A DNA stretch of 64,000 nucleotides from NCBI GenBank assembly GCA_964369775.1, contig CAYJHQ010000001.1, positions 62,001 to 126,000 of the forward strand, in the 5' to 3' direction. Both the position numbers and the translations under genes were made by a program. The stretch is from CAUPWF01 sp964369775 (GTDB lineage Bacteria; Bacillota; Clostridia; Lachnospirales; Lachnospiraceae). Below, piece after piece: positions 25,990 through 35,235 of the stretch. How positions within the stretch are numbered: the stretch's first letter is position 1; each line of letters starts with the position of its first letter. The notes under the pieces are model-generated. The model did not search any database and was not told the origin of the DNA. It saw only the letters and a program-made list of their open reading frames with translations.

Positions 25990-27372
25990 TTATTTTTCTC
26001 TTAGATATTTATCAATTCCTTTTGCTGCATTCTTTCCAGCTCCCATTGCAAGTATAACTGTCGCTGCACCTGTCACTGCATCTCCACCTGCAAATACGCC
26101 TTCTTTTGTTGTTTGTCCATACTCTTCATCTGCGATAATACACTGCCATCTGTTAAGTTCCAAACCATCGGTGGTCGATGAAATCAATGGATTAGGAGAT
26201 GTTCCAAGTGACATTATTACTGTATCTAATTGAATATCATACTCTGAACCTTCCACTTCAATCGGTCTTCTTCTACCTGATGCATCCGGTTCTCCAAGTT
26301 CCATCTTCACAACTTTTATCCCTATAACATTTCCATTTTCATCTACTAATATCTCTTTTGGATTTGTCAATACATCTAAGATAATTCCCTCTTCTTTTGC
26401 ATGATGTACTTCTTCTACTCTAGCTGGCAATTCAGCTTCACTTCTGCGATATATGATATGGACTTCTGCACCTAGTCTAAGAGCTGTTCTAGCAGCATCC
26501 ATCGCTACATTACCTCCACCTACAACTGCAACTTTTTTCCCCGCTGCAATCGGAGTTTCATAACCATGCAAATATGCCTTCATCAAGTTATTTCTCGTTA
26601 GATATTCGTTAGCTGAAAATACGTTGTTTGCATTTTCTCCTGGAATTCCCATAAATTTTGGAAGACCTGCTCCTGAACCGATAAACACAGCTTCAAATCC
26701 TTCGTCGTCTATCAAACTATCTATAGTTGTGGACTTTCCAATTACCACATTAGTTTCAAACTTTACTCCTAATTCTTTTACTTGGTTAATTTCTTTTGCA
26801 ACAATGTCAACTTTTGGCAAACGAAATTCTGGAATACCATATACCAATACACCACCCAATTCATGTAATGCCTCAAATACAGTAACTTCATATCCCAATT
26901 TTGCCAAATCTCCAGCACATGTAAGACCCGCTGGACCAGATCCTATAACTGCTACTTTTTTTCCATTTGTTTTTTCTGGTTTTTCAAACTTTATACTGTT
27001 TTGAAGTGCGTAATCTGCTACAAATCTCTCCAATTTCCCAATTGCTACTGGATCACCTTTAATACCTCGGATACAACGCCCTTCACACTGTGACTCTTGA
27101 GGGCATACTCTTCCGCAAACCGCTGGAAGGGAAGAAGCTTTTGCTATCGTTTTATATGCACCTTCAATATTTCCATTTTTGAGCTCAGTAACAAATGTTG
27201 GAATATCAATCGCAACCGGACATCCTTCTACACACTTTGCGTTTTTACATCCTAGACATCGCGAGGCTTCACGTACTGCTTCTTCTTTATCATAACCTAA
27301 ACATACTTCATCGAAATTTTTCCCTCTTACAATTGGATCTTGCTCTTTTATCGGTACTCTTGTTAAACTCAT
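25990..27372 (-). CDS. nfnB: NADP-binding subunit of NfnAB-type transhydrogenase (GltD-like)
   Basis: 460 aa flavoprotein resembling the small subunit of glutamate synthase. N-terminal double [4Fe-4S] region with CLGCKNAKCVEGCP and CGRVCPQESQCEGRC; FAD motif IGSGPAGLTCAG; NAD(P) motif VVGGGNVAMDAARTA; C-terminal GDAVTGAATVILAMGAGK. The directly preceding gene encodes an FAD/[2Fe-2S] subunit, and no large glutamate synthase subunit is near, so the pair fits NfnAB: electron-bifurcating reduction of NADP+ with NADH and reduced ferredoxin. Often annotated gltA 'NADPH-dependent glutamate synthase'. The start ATG follows the nfnA stop directly. Confidence 0.85.
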   Translation of the reverse strand: MSLTRVPIKEQDPIVRGKNFDEVCLGYDKEEAVREASRCLGCKNAKCVEGCPVAIDIPTFVTELKNGNIEGAYKTIAKASSLPAVCGRVCPQESQCEGRCIRGIKGDPVAIGKLERFVADYALQNSIKFEKPEKTNGKKVAVIGSGPAGLTCAGDLAKLGYEVTVFEALHELGGVLVYGIPEFRLPKVDIVAKEINQVKELGVKFETNVVIGKSTTIDSLIDDEGFEAVFIGSGAGLPKFMGIPGENANNVFSANEYLTRNNLMKAYLHGYETPIAAGKKVAVVGGGNVAMDAARTALRLGAEVHIIYRRSEAELPARVEEVHHAKEEGIILDVLTNPKEILVDENGNVIGIKVVKMELGEPDASGRRRPIEVEGSEYDIQLDTVIMSLGTSPNPLISSTTDGLELNRWQCIIADEEYGQTTKEGVFAGGDAVTGAATVILAMGAGKNAAKGIDKYLREK

Positions 27373-28263
27373 TTACTCATCTCCTCCATCACAGTTTCCG
27401 CACCCGCCATGATGGGTATCTTTTTCTACATCTTTTAAAGTTTTTCTTCCTTCTTGGGTCTTATATAATTGGCTTCTTTTCATTGCTTGATCAAAATCTA
27501 CTAAATGTCCATCAAACTCTGGTCCATCAACACATGCAAATTTTATTTCATTACCTACTTGCAATCTACAAGCACCACACATTCCTGTTCCATCTACCAT
27601 AATCGGATTCATACTGACAATTGTAGGGATTTTCAACTCTTTTGTAAGTAGGCAGACGAATTTCATCATAATCATTGGTCCAATAGCGATACAACAATCA
27701 TATTCTTTGCCTTCATCCAACAAATCTTGTATTACTTTCGTAACCATTCCTGTTCTTCCATATGAACCATCATCTGTTGTAACATACAAATTATCAGACA
27801 CAGCGTTTAACTCTTCTTCTAATATCATCATATCTTTCGTCTTCGCGCCTACGATGACATCCACTTTTATTCCACGTTTGTGAAGCCATTTTACCTGTGG
27901 ATAAACAGGAGCTGTTCCCACACCACCAGCAACAAATAGTATTTTTTTATTTTTTAATTCTTCTAGATCTTCGTAAATAAACTCCGATTCTTTTCCTAAC
28001 GGACCTACAAAATCGCAAATCTCATCTCCGACTTGGAAATCTGCTAACCTTTTTGTCGAACTCCCAATGGTTTGGAATACAATTGTGATTGTTCCAACTT
28101 CACGATTATAATCACAGATAGTCAATGGAACTCTTTCGCCTTTTTCGTCGATTCTTATAATTATAAACTGTCCTGGTTTGCAGTTTTTAGCTACTCTCTG
28201 TGCTTCAATATCCATAAGATATATATTTTCAGTTAGCTGTTTCTTCTTTGCTATTTTGTACAT
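27373..28263 (-). CDS. nfnA: FAD/[2Fe-2S] subunit of NfnAB-type transhydrogenase
   Basis: 296 aa, ferredoxin-NADP reductase fold of the dihydroorotate dehydrogenase electron-transfer subunit family. FAD-binding beta-barrel (1-100, with GERVPLTICDY), NAD-binding domain (FVAGGVGTAPVYPQ at about 109-122), and [2Fe-2S] ligands in GTGMCGACRLQVGN and FACVDGPEFDGH around 223-240. The C-terminus adds a Cys/His/Gly-rich tail (THHGGCGNCDGG) that could bind another metal. With nfnB it should form the NADH-dependent reduced ferredoxin:NADP+ oxidoreductase, supplying NADPH; the preceding folD and fhs genes make a one-carbon/NADPH context. Confidence 0.85.
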   Translation of the reverse strand: MYKIAKKKQLTENIYLMDIEAQRVAKNCKPGQFIIIRIDEKGERVPLTICDYNREVGTITIVFQTIGSSTKRLADFQVGDEICDFVGPLGKESEFIYEDLEELKNKKILFVAGGVGTAPVYPQVKWLHKRGIKVDVIVGAKTKDMMILEEELNAVSDNLYVTTDDGSYGRTGMVTKVIQDLLDEGKEYDCCIAIGPMIMMKFVCLLTKELKIPTIVSMNPIMVDGTGMCGACRLQVGNEIKFACVDGPEFDGHLVDFDQAMKRSQLYKTQEGRKTLKDVEKDTHHGGCGNCDGGDE

Positions 28264-28283
28264 TTGTTTACACTCCTGTTAAT

Positions 28284-29393
28284 TTATTCTAAAACTAAAT
28301 CATAATTTCTCTTTGTTACATCACTCTTTTGACCATTTGACTTTATTAAAATCGCACTAAAAATAGTATTGCCCTCTGGCATTTCAATTGCGCTTTCATA
28401 AGCTGTCGACTCTTCACTTGGAACTGTACCATCCATTGTATAATACGCAGTATAACCACTAGGTACCACTATTTCTATAGAGGTGGCTTCATCATACTGA
28501 CCTGTAGATGGTTTTACAATTGGCGCATCTTCGATTGGAAGTTCAACCGTGTATTCCGCTTCTAGTTCAAAGCTTGGAACACCTAATTCGTTGATGCTGA
28601 TTGCACGAACGATTGTCACGCCTTCACTTATCTGGATTGGTCCCTCATATTTAGTAGAATGAATCGATGGCTGACTCCCATCTACTGTGTAATACACTTC
28701 CTCTTCACTAGTCTCAACCGTAACCTCTTGTACATCTTCATATACAGCTGGTTCTAAACTAAATACAGGTGCTTCGCTCTCGTATTCCTTCAACTCTTCT
28801 GGTAAATCTGTCATTTTATATTTTTCTCTATATGACCTTATTTCTATTTGATGTTCCGTCTCTACATAAAATGCAAATGCAGCTTCTATCAACGCCAGGT
28901 TGTCCTCTTGCTCCTCCAATGCATCTGTAAAGACTTTTTCTGCGTCCGTAAAATTATCTTGGGCAAGATATACTTCACTGATTCCTATATAAGGTTCTGG
29001 CTTTTTATCGTCTTTTTCAATTGCATTTTCAAAATACTCTATCGCTAAATTGTAGTCTTTTTCTGCCAGTGCATCGTTCCCTTTTCGCAACTGTCCACTA
29101 TACGAATTTGAAACCAAGGCATAAATCACACCCCCTAAAACTATTAATACGCCAACGCAGATACACGCAAATATCTTTCTTCTTCGTTTTATGATAAGAA
29201 TTTGCTGTTTTTTAGCTTCTCTCGCTTTCTTTGCAGCACGCTCTTGCGCCTCTATTCTATTATTTATCTCCCCTGCAATAAATTCTTCGCTTCCGTCATA
29301 ATCTGGAACAATCTGAACTGCTTTCCCACACCTTCTACACTTCACATCTTCGATGCGCAAGTGTGCTCCACAATTTGAACATCTTTCTAACAT
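28284..29393 (-). CDS. Zinc-ribbon membrane protein with TPR and two chitobiase C-terminal-like domains
   Basis: 369 aa. A zinc ribbon (C5, C8, C19, C22) opens the protein, then a charged segment, one membrane helix (about 70-92), TPR-like helices (about 95-175, ALAEKDYNLAIEYFENAIEK), and two tandem CHB_HEX_C-type beta domains marked by YYTVDGSQPS with YEGPIQISEG and YYTMDGTVPS with YESAIEMPEG. The topology suggests a cytosolic zinc ribbon and an outward TPR/beta part. Function unknown. ATG 29393 follows GGGGAG; a GTG at 29414 is less likely. It lies between folD (48-base gap) and nfnA (20). Confidence 0.8.
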   Translation of the reverse strand: MLERCSNCGAHLRIEDVKCRRCGKAVQIVPDYDGSEEFIAGEINNRIEAQERAAKKAREAKKQQILIIKRRRKIFACICVGVLIVLGGVIYALVSNSYSGQLRKGNDALAEKDYNLAIEYFENAIEKDDKKPEPYIGISEVYLAQDNFTDAEKVFTDALEEQEDNLALIEAAFAFYVETEHQIEIRSYREKYKMTDLPEELKEYESEAPVFSLEPAVYEDVQEVTVETSEEEVYYTVDGSQPSIHSTKYEGPIQISEGVTIVRAISINELGVPSFELEAEYTVELPIEDAPIVKPSTGQYDEATSIEIVVPSGYTAYYTMDGTVPSEESTAYESAIEMPEGNTIFSAILIKSNGQKSDVTKRNYDLVLE

Positions 29394-29441
29394 AATTTCT
29401 CCCCATTCAATCACTGAACTTATACTATATCATTATAACTA

Positions 29442-30254
29442 TTAATTTACACAATTCTTCATTAACATCGCTATTGTCATTGGCCCTACACCGCCTGGAA
29501 CCGGTGTGATAGCAGAAGTTATCGAAGATACATCTGCAAAATCGACATCTCCACACAATTTATTTTCTTCAGTCCTATGAATTCCAACATCTATTACAAC
29601 TGCACCTTCTTTTACATAATCTTTCGTAATAAATTTTGGTTTCCCTATAGCTACAATTAAAATATCAGCACGTTTCGTAACTTCTTTTAAGTTCTTCGTT
29701 CTGGAATGTGCAACTGTAACTGTTGCATTTTCACGTAACATCAATAGCGACATCGGCTTTCCAACAATATTACTGCGTCCTACTATTACACATTCCTTCC
29801 CTTCGATTGAAATATCACTTCTTTTTAATATTTCAATTACACCTGCTGGTGTACATGGCAAATACCCCTCTTCACCGATACACATTTTCCCTACATTATA
29901 CGGGTGGAATCCATCTACATCTTTTTCAGCAGAAATAGATTTAATCACTAAATCTTCACAAATATGATTCGGTAGAGGTAGTTGTACTAAAATACCATGT
30001 ACACTATCGTCTTTATTTAAATCGTCAATCAACTTTAATAATTCAACTTCCAACGTATTTTCGTCTAGTTCGAATGATTTTGATTGCAGACCAATATATT
30101 CACAGGCCAATTTCTTATTTTTTACATACACCGATGACGCAGGATCCTTACCGACTTGCACAACGGCTAAGCAACGTTTTATTTCTTCTGCTTCTACTTT
30201 TAATCTCAAATCTTCCTTCAATTCGCTTGCAATTTTTTTTCCATCAAGAATCAT
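29442..30254 (-). CDS. folD: Bifunctional methylenetetrahydrofolate dehydrogenase/cyclohydrolase FolD
   Basis: Interconverts 5,10-methylene-, methenyl- and 10-formyl-THF with NADP. 270 aa. Typical motifs: YVKNKKLACEYIG with the catalytic Lys, HGILVQLPLPNH, DVDGFHPYNVGKM, the Rossmann segment IVGRSNIVGKPMS and C-terminal TPVPGGVGPMTIAML. Twelve bases after fhs, so the two steps of the one-carbon path are co-transcribed. Confidence 0.97.
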   Translation of the reverse strand: MILDGKKIASELKEDLRLKVEAEEIKRCLAVVQVGKDPASSVYVKNKKLACEYIGLQSKSFELDENTLEVELLKLIDDLNKDDSVHGILVQLPLPNHICEDLVIKSISAEKDVDGFHPYNVGKMCIGEEGYLPCTPAGVIEILKRSDISIEGKECVIVGRSNIVGKPMSLLMLRENATVTVAHSRTKNLKEVTKRADILIVAIGKPKFITKDYVKEGAVVIDVGIHRTEENKLCGDVDFADVSSITSAITPVPGGVGPMTIAMLMKNCVN

Positions 30255-30266
30255 ATGTACTCTCCT

Positions 30267-31937
30267 TTAGAATAATCCTAAAATTTTCCCGTTATCGTCT
30301 ACGTTTATCCCGTATGCGGCTGGTGTCTTTGGTAATCCTGGCATTGTCATTACCGCACCCGTCAGTGCAACTACAAATCCTGCACCTGCATTCACATAGA
30401 TTTCTCTAATGTTGACTCTAAAGTTCTCTGGCCTTCCAAGCTTGGTCGCATCATCTGATAAGGAGTACTGATTCTTTGCCATACAAATCGGCATTTTGTC
30501 CAATCCTAATGACTCAATTCTCTTTAACTGACGAAGCGCTTCTGGTGAATAGTCCACGCCATCAGCTCCATATATTTCTGATGCAATTGTATGGATTTTA
30601 TCTTGAATTGACATCTCAACATCGTAGAGTGGTTTGAATTCGCTTTTTTTAGTCTCGAGTGTTTTGACGACTTTTTCAGCCAGTTCAACACCGCCTTCTC
30701 CACCTTTTTCCCATACACGAGCCAATGCAAATTCACAATCATTTGCTTCACAGTAGTCTCTTATAACTTTGATTTCATTTTCTGTATCTGATACAAATGC
30801 ATTTAAGGTTACAACAATTGGTACCTTGAATTTCTTCATATTTTCAATATGCTTTTCAAGATTTTTCATACCTGCTTTTAAAGCTTCAACATTCTCCGTA
30901 TTTAATTCTGTTTTTGGAACGAGACCATTGTATTTCAACGCACGAATTGTAGCTACTATTACTATAGCATCTGGTTTCAATCCCGATTTCACACATTTAA
31001 TATTTAAAAATTTCTCAGCACCTAAGTCCGCACCAAATCCAGCTTCAGTTACAGTGATGTCTGACAATTTTAAAGCCATCTTTGTTGCCTGCACACTATT
31101 ACATCCATGTGCGATATTGGCAAATGGTCCTCCATGGACAAACGCTGGTGTATGCTCTAGTGTCTGGATTAAATTTGGTTTAATTGCATCTTTTAAGAGA
31201 GCACTCATAGCTCCAACAGCATTAAGTTGTTTAGCTGTAACTGGCTTCCCCTCAAATGTATATGCAACTACAATATTTCCTAATTTTTCTTTCAAATCAC
31301 CCAAATCATTAGCAAGACACAGCACTGCCATAATTTCAGACGCAACTGTAATTACAAAATGGTCTTCTCTCACCATTCCATCCATCTTGTTTCCGAGACC
31401 TACAACTACATTTCTTAGTACACGATCATTCATATCCAAACAACGCTTCCATACAATTTGTCTAGGATCAATCTGAAGATCATTGCCTTGCTGAATATGA
31501 TTATCTAGTAAGGCCGCTAATAAATTGTTAGCAGAGGTAATTGCATGAAAATCTCCTGTAAAGTGTAAATTTAGTTCTTCCATCGGAACTACCTGTGAGT
31601 GCCCACCTCCTGCTGCTCCTCCTTTAATTCCAAAACAAGGACCAAGTGATGGTTCGCGTAGCGCTACAATAGATTTCTTTCCTATCTTATTAAGAGCTTG
31701 ACTCAACCCTATAGATATTGTCGTCTTTCCTTCACCTGCTGGCGTTGGATTAATTGCTGTTACTAACACAAGTTTTCCATCTGGATTTTCTTTTACTCTA
31801 TCCCATAACTCATCGGACATCTTCGCTTTGTACTTTCCGTATAGCTCTAATTCTTCTTCTGAAACATGAATACTCTCTGCGATTTCCCTAATATGTTTCA
31901 TTTCTGCTTCTTGTGCGATTTGAATATCTGTTTTCAT
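30267..31937 (-). CDS. fhs: Formate-tetrahydrofolate ligase
   Basis: ATP-dependent synthesis of 10-formyl-THF from formate, 556 aa. The P-loop-like motif NPTPAGEGKTTISIG is around residue 63, LREPSLGPCFGIKGGAAGGG around 93-112, and the C-terminus ends in the conserved GEV/MTMPGLPKTPAAYGINVD region. It follows ftsK by 15 bases. Presence of fhs and folD shows formate-based one-carbon supply; no CO dehydrogenase is in this window, so a full Wood-Ljungdahl pathway is not implied. Confidence 0.98.
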   Translation of the reverse strand: MKTDIQIAQEAEMKHIREIAESIHVSEEELELYGKYKAKMSDELWDRVKENPDGKLVLVTAINPTPAGEGKTTISIGLSQALNKIGKKSIVALREPSLGPCFGIKGGAAGGGHSQVVPMEELNLHFTGDFHAITSANNLLAALLDNHIQQGNDLQIDPRQIVWKRCLDMNDRVLRNVVVGLGNKMDGMVREDHFVITVASEIMAVLCLANDLGDLKEKLGNIVVAYTFEGKPVTAKQLNAVGAMSALLKDAIKPNLIQTLEHTPAFVHGGPFANIAHGCNSVQATKMALKLSDITVTEAGFGADLGAEKFLNIKCVKSGLKPDAIVIVATIRALKYNGLVPKTELNTENVEALKAGMKNLEKHIENMKKFKVPIVVTLNAFVSDTENEIKVIRDYCEANDCEFALARVWEKGGEGGVELAEKVVKTLETKKSEFKPLYDVEMSIQDKIHTIASEIYGADGVDYSPEALRQLKRIESLGLDKMPICMAKNQYSLSDDATKLGRPENFRVNIREIYVNAGAGFVVALTGAVMTMPGLPKTPAAYGINVDDNGKILGLF

Positions 31938-31952
31938 CTTTTGTTCCCCTTT

Positions 31953-34358
31953 TTATACGTATTCTTCGATATATTGTTCAAATTCTTCTAATGACATCAG
32001 TACTTTTCTTGGCTTTGTTCCTTCTTCATCGCCTACTACTCCTGCTTCACATAACTGATCCATAATTCTAGCAGCTCTGTTAAATCCTATTTTAAATACT
32101 CGTTGTAGCATTCCTATCGATGCTTTATCTTTTTCAATAATAAATTTACCAGCATCAACGAAATAGACATCTCTTTCGCTTTGTCCTTCACCTTGCCCTT
32201 GAGCATTTCCTTGACCATTGGTAGCATTACTATCAACATGCTTTTCAATCTCTTCATTGTAAGCTGCAGTACCGTAATTATCACAAAGGAATCTTACGAC
32301 TTCATGAACCTCTTTGTCCGAAACAAAAGCACCTTGCACTCTTGCTGGTTTTGGATACCCTGCGGGATAGAACAGCATATCTCCTTTTCCTAATAGCTTT
32401 TCGGCACCGTTCATGTCGATAATTGTTCTTGAATCGACACCTGAGGAAACTGCAAAAGCAATTCTTGATGGCATATTAGCTTTAATTAGCCCTGTAATAA
32501 CATTGACAGATGGTCTCTGTGTTGCAAGTATCAAGTGTATTCCAGCTGCTCTAGCTAGTTGAGCAAGTCGACAAATCGCTTCCTCTACATCACCTGGTGC
32601 AACCATCATTAAATCTGCAAGCTCATCGACTATTATAACAATTTGAGGCATTTTTTCTGGTTTGTCCTCGTCTTCAATATCATTGATACTCTCAACTTTT
32701 ATATTATACCCTTTTAAGTCTCTCACATTATACTCTGCGAACAATTGATAACGCTTTTCCATCTCAACTACTGCCCAATGAAGAGCTCCTGCAGCCTTTT
32801 TAGGATCTGTAACAACAGGAATCAGTAGATGTGGAATTCCATTATACACACTTAGCTCCACAACTTTTGGATCTATCATAATCAGTTTTACATCCTCAGG
32901 ATTCGCTTTGAATAGTATACTCATAATAAGTGTATTGATACAAACAGATTTTCCAGATCCTGTGGAGCCTGCTATTAATAGATGTGGCATCTTCGCAATA
33001 TCTGTCACCACAACGTTACCACCTATATCCTTACCTACTGCAAATGATATATTCGATTCATGTTCCATAAACCCTTTATTTTCTAGTAAACTTCGAAGTG
33101 CCACGGTTGAGTTTTCTTTGTTTGGTACTTCAATTCCTACCGCAGCTTTACCTGGAATCGGTGCTTCGATTCGGATATCAGGAGCCGCTAAATTCAATTT
33201 AATATCATCTGCCAATCCAACGATTTTACTAACTTTCACCCCTTGATCTGGCTGAAGTTCATATCTCGTAACAGAAGGTCCTTTGCTATAATTCGTGATT
33301 TGTACGTTAACCCCAAAGTTTTTCAATGTTTGCTGTAATTTATCAGCTGTTTCATGCAGTTGTGCATCTTGTTTTCCAGATGCTGCTTTTCCTTTTGCGA
33401 GTAGTGAAAGCGGTGGAAATTTATATGTACCTTGAGAATCGTTTCGACTGATAATATTATCAATCTCCTCTATTTCCACTTTCTCTTCTTGTGGTGAAAG
33501 CTTTCCTTTTGTTTTGCGTGTTTTTTGCTCAACTTCTTTTATCTCTTCTTTTATTACTGGTTCAACAGTTTTCACTTCTTCCTTTAAGCTCTCCTCACCA
33601 AGTTGTGGGAAGTCTGCTTTTATTTCGCCCACTTCTGGTTTCTTTAAGGTGGTGTCAAAAGTTACTCCTCGAATGCTTTTTTGGCTTCTACGAAGCTCTC
33701 TATCATCTATTTCGGCTTTTTTAAGAGTTTCCACATGTTCTTCTTCACTAGCTTTAACTGGTCTTCTCTCTACTTTTTTTCTAGGCTTAATTTCATTATT
33801 ACTTTTTAATAAATCTAAGATTGATATCTCAGTCACTACGATAAAAGCTATAATTAGCACCATAAAAGATAGGATGTAACACCCTATTGTTCCAACTAAG
33901 GGGATTGAAATGTTAACAATTAGCCCTCCTACCAAACCTCCACCTATATGCTGGTTAGTTGCAATTTTATAATAATCGAGAATTCCTTGACTTTCCGAAT
34001 ATGGTACCATAATCAACTGGATTATGGTGCACAGCGTCACCCAGATAATCAAAAGAAGGATAGACTTTATAATCATTTTTCTATTATTTCTATTCACGTA
34101 GATAAACATAACCATTCCAAATAGAAAAATCGGGAAGATATGTTGAAGTAACCCAAAAAGTCCATAGAAAAAATCAGATATACCTTCACCTAACGCTCCA
34201 CCTAATCCTATATTTGCGATAAATAATAGAATACTAGCTGTCAGTGCGCATATACCGATAATCTCATCTTTAACTTTTGCAAATCCCTCTTCATTATTTT
34301 TCTTTTTTGTAGTATTTCTTCTACTTGACTTTGAATTTTTTGCAGTCTTTCTTGGCAA
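31953..34358 (-). CDS. ftsK: DNA translocase FtsK/SpoIIIE
   Basis: 801 aa. Basic N-terminus, four membrane helices (about 35-180), a charged linker (about 190-310), then the RecA-like motor: Walker A GSTGSGKSVCINTLI at about 469, Walker B IVIIVDELADLMM, and ATQRPSVNVITGLIKANMPSRIAF. A Gln/Gly-rich stretch (NGQGNAQGQGEGQ) separates the motor from the C-terminal gamma winged-helix domain that reads oriented DNA. Moves chromosomes through the division or sporulation septum. The start is TTG 34356-34358 with AAGGAG eight bases upstream, and a good promoter lies before it. Confidence 0.95.
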   Translation of the reverse strand: MPRKTAKNSKSSRRNTTKKKNNEEGFAKVKDEIIGICALTASILLFIANIGLGGALGEGISDFFYGLFGLLQHIFPIFLFGMVMFIYVNRNNRKMIIKSILLLIIWVTLCTIIQLIMVPYSESQGILDYYKIATNQHIGGGLVGGLIVNISIPLVGTIGCYILSFMVLIIAFIVVTEISILDLLKSNNEIKPRKKVERRPVKASEEEHVETLKKAEIDDRELRRSQKSIRGVTFDTTLKKPEVGEIKADFPQLGEESLKEEVKTVEPVIKEEIKEVEQKTRKTKGKLSPQEEKVEIEEIDNIISRNDSQGTYKFPPLSLLAKGKAASGKQDAQLHETADKLQQTLKNFGVNVQITNYSKGPSVTRYELQPDQGVKVSKIVGLADDIKLNLAAPDIRIEAPIPGKAAVGIEVPNKENSTVALRSLLENKGFMEHESNISFAVGKDIGGNVVVTDIAKMPHLLIAGSTGSGKSVCINTLIMSILFKANPEDVKLIMIDPKVVELSVYNGIPHLLIPVVTDPKKAAGALHWAVVEMEKRYQLFAEYNVRDLKGYNIKVESINDIEDEDKPEKMPQIVIIVDELADLMMVAPGDVEEAICRLAQLARAAGIHLILATQRPSVNVITGLIKANMPSRIAFAVSSGVDSRTIIDMNGAEKLLGKGDMLFYPAGYPKPARVQGAFVSDKEVHEVVRFLCDNYGTAAYNEEIEKHVDSNATNGQGNAQGQGEGQSERDVYFVDAGKFIIEKDKASIGMLQRVFKIGFNRAARIMDQLCEAGVVGDEEGTKPRKVLMSLEEFEQYIEEYV

Positions 34359-34392
34359 TTCTATTTCTCCTTAATTCTAATTTAACTATAGT

Positions 34393-34421
34393 ATTATATC
34401 ATTCTTAAGCTCTAGTGTCAT
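34393..34421 (-). promoter_or_regulatory. Sigma-A promoter before ftsK
   Basis: ATGACA (34416-34421), 17 bases, TATAAT (34393-34398) on the minus strand. Five of six and six of six matches. It is placed to drive ftsK and probably the downstream fhs-folD-nfnAB-rlmH run. Confidence 0.65.
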
Positions 34422-34453
34422 CATCTATTGTATATTTCTCTTTGTTTTTTTGT

Positions 34454-34481
34454 AACAATACAGCCTTTCGGCTGAATTGTT
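34454..34481 (-). terminator. GAAA-loop hairpin at the end of tepA
   Basis: Stem AACAAT-x-CAGCC paired with GGCTG-x-ATTGTT, reading on the minus strand with a GAAA tetraloop closed by C-G. It starts in the tepA stop codon. On the minus strand it is followed by ACAAAAAAACAAA, not a T-tract; the T-tract is on the plus-strand side. It may be a stability or pausing hairpin more than a classical terminator. Confidence 0.45.
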
Positions 34482-35139
34482 ATTTTTTTCTTCCTATAAG
34501 TTCTCTCAGCTTTAAGAATGCATCTTGTACGCCACCTACTTCATCGATAATCCCCTCTTTTACTGCATCTTTTCCTATTAGCAGAGTTCCAACATCTTTC
34601 ACAAGCTCATTAGACTCTAGCATCAGCTCTTCCATTCGCTTTACTGATATTTTTGAATGGTCAGATATAAACTTTGTAATTCTATCTTGAGTCTGCACCA
34701 GATTGCGAAAGCTTTGTATCACTCCAATAAATAGTCCGCTACTTCTCACTGGATGTATCACCATAGTCCCACTTGGAACTATAAATGAGTAATTGGCCGA
34801 AACCGCTAATGGACCTCCTATGGAATGACATCCACCAAGTACTAAGGATACACAAGGCTTACTTATGGAAGCTATTAACTCTGCAATTGCAAGCCCTGCT
34901 TCTACATCTCCGCCCATTGTATTTAGTATAATCAGTACACCTTCTATGCTTTCGCTCTCTTCTACTTCAATTAGTAATGGGATGATATGCTCATATTTAG
35001 TTGCTTTCATATTTCCTGACGATGACTCATGCCCTTCTATTTCTCCTATTATCGTCAGTAATTGAATGTTAGATTCTTTGCGTTCTTCATTTGCACGCAT
35101 TGTTCCAATTTCTTTAATTTCTTCTGTCTCTCTTGTCAT
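34480..35139 (-). CDS. tepA: ClpP-like serine protease TepA (YmfB type)
   Basis: 219 aa cytosolic protease of the ClpP/crotonase fold. The nucleophile Ser lies in GGCHSIGGPLAVSA (about residue 105) and the His in MVIHPVR (about 127), with LNTMGGDVEAG upstream. Compared with ClpP, this group (B. subtilis TepA/YmfB) has been linked to protein translocation; the neighbour of spoIIIE in bacilli is the same gene. ATG 35139 has AAAGGAGG at a good distance; the frame opens at 35163 but that form is less likely. Followed by ftsK on the same strand after a hairpin. Confidence 0.9.
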   Translation of the reverse strand: MTRETEEIKEIGTMRANEERKESNIQLLTIIGEIEGHESSSGNMKATKYEHIIPLLIEVEESESIEGVLIILNTMGGDVEAGLAIAELIASISKPCVSLVLGGCHSIGGPLAVSANYSFIVPSGTMVIHPVRSSGLFIGVIQSFRNLVQTQDRITKFISDHSKISVKRMEELMLESNELVKDVGTLLIGKDAVKEGIIDEVGGVQDAFLKLRELIGRKK

Positions 35140-35189
35140 ACTAATACCTCCTTTGATTAGCATAAACCAGAGAGAGTTAAATTATGCAA

Positions 35190-35220
35190 AATTGGTAGTG
35201 CTTTCTTCGCACTACCAATT
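35190..35220 (-). terminator. Terminator after metY
   Basis: Perfect 12-bp stem AATTGGTAGTGC / GCACTACCAATT with a 7-base loop, 15 bases past the metY stop. On the minus strand the tail is only TTGCATAATTT, so the T-tract is weak, but the stem is very stable. Confidence 0.7.
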
Positions 35221-35235
35221 CTTTATGTATGAAAT

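Noticed and set aside
26624..27004. A 126-codon open frame on the plus strand.
   Set aside because: Antisense to nfnB; Pro/Ser-rich composition typical of shadow frames.
30769..31476. A 235-codon open frame on the plus strand.
   Set aside because: It is antisense to fhs, whose protein is fully conserved; no ribosome binding site or family resemblance.
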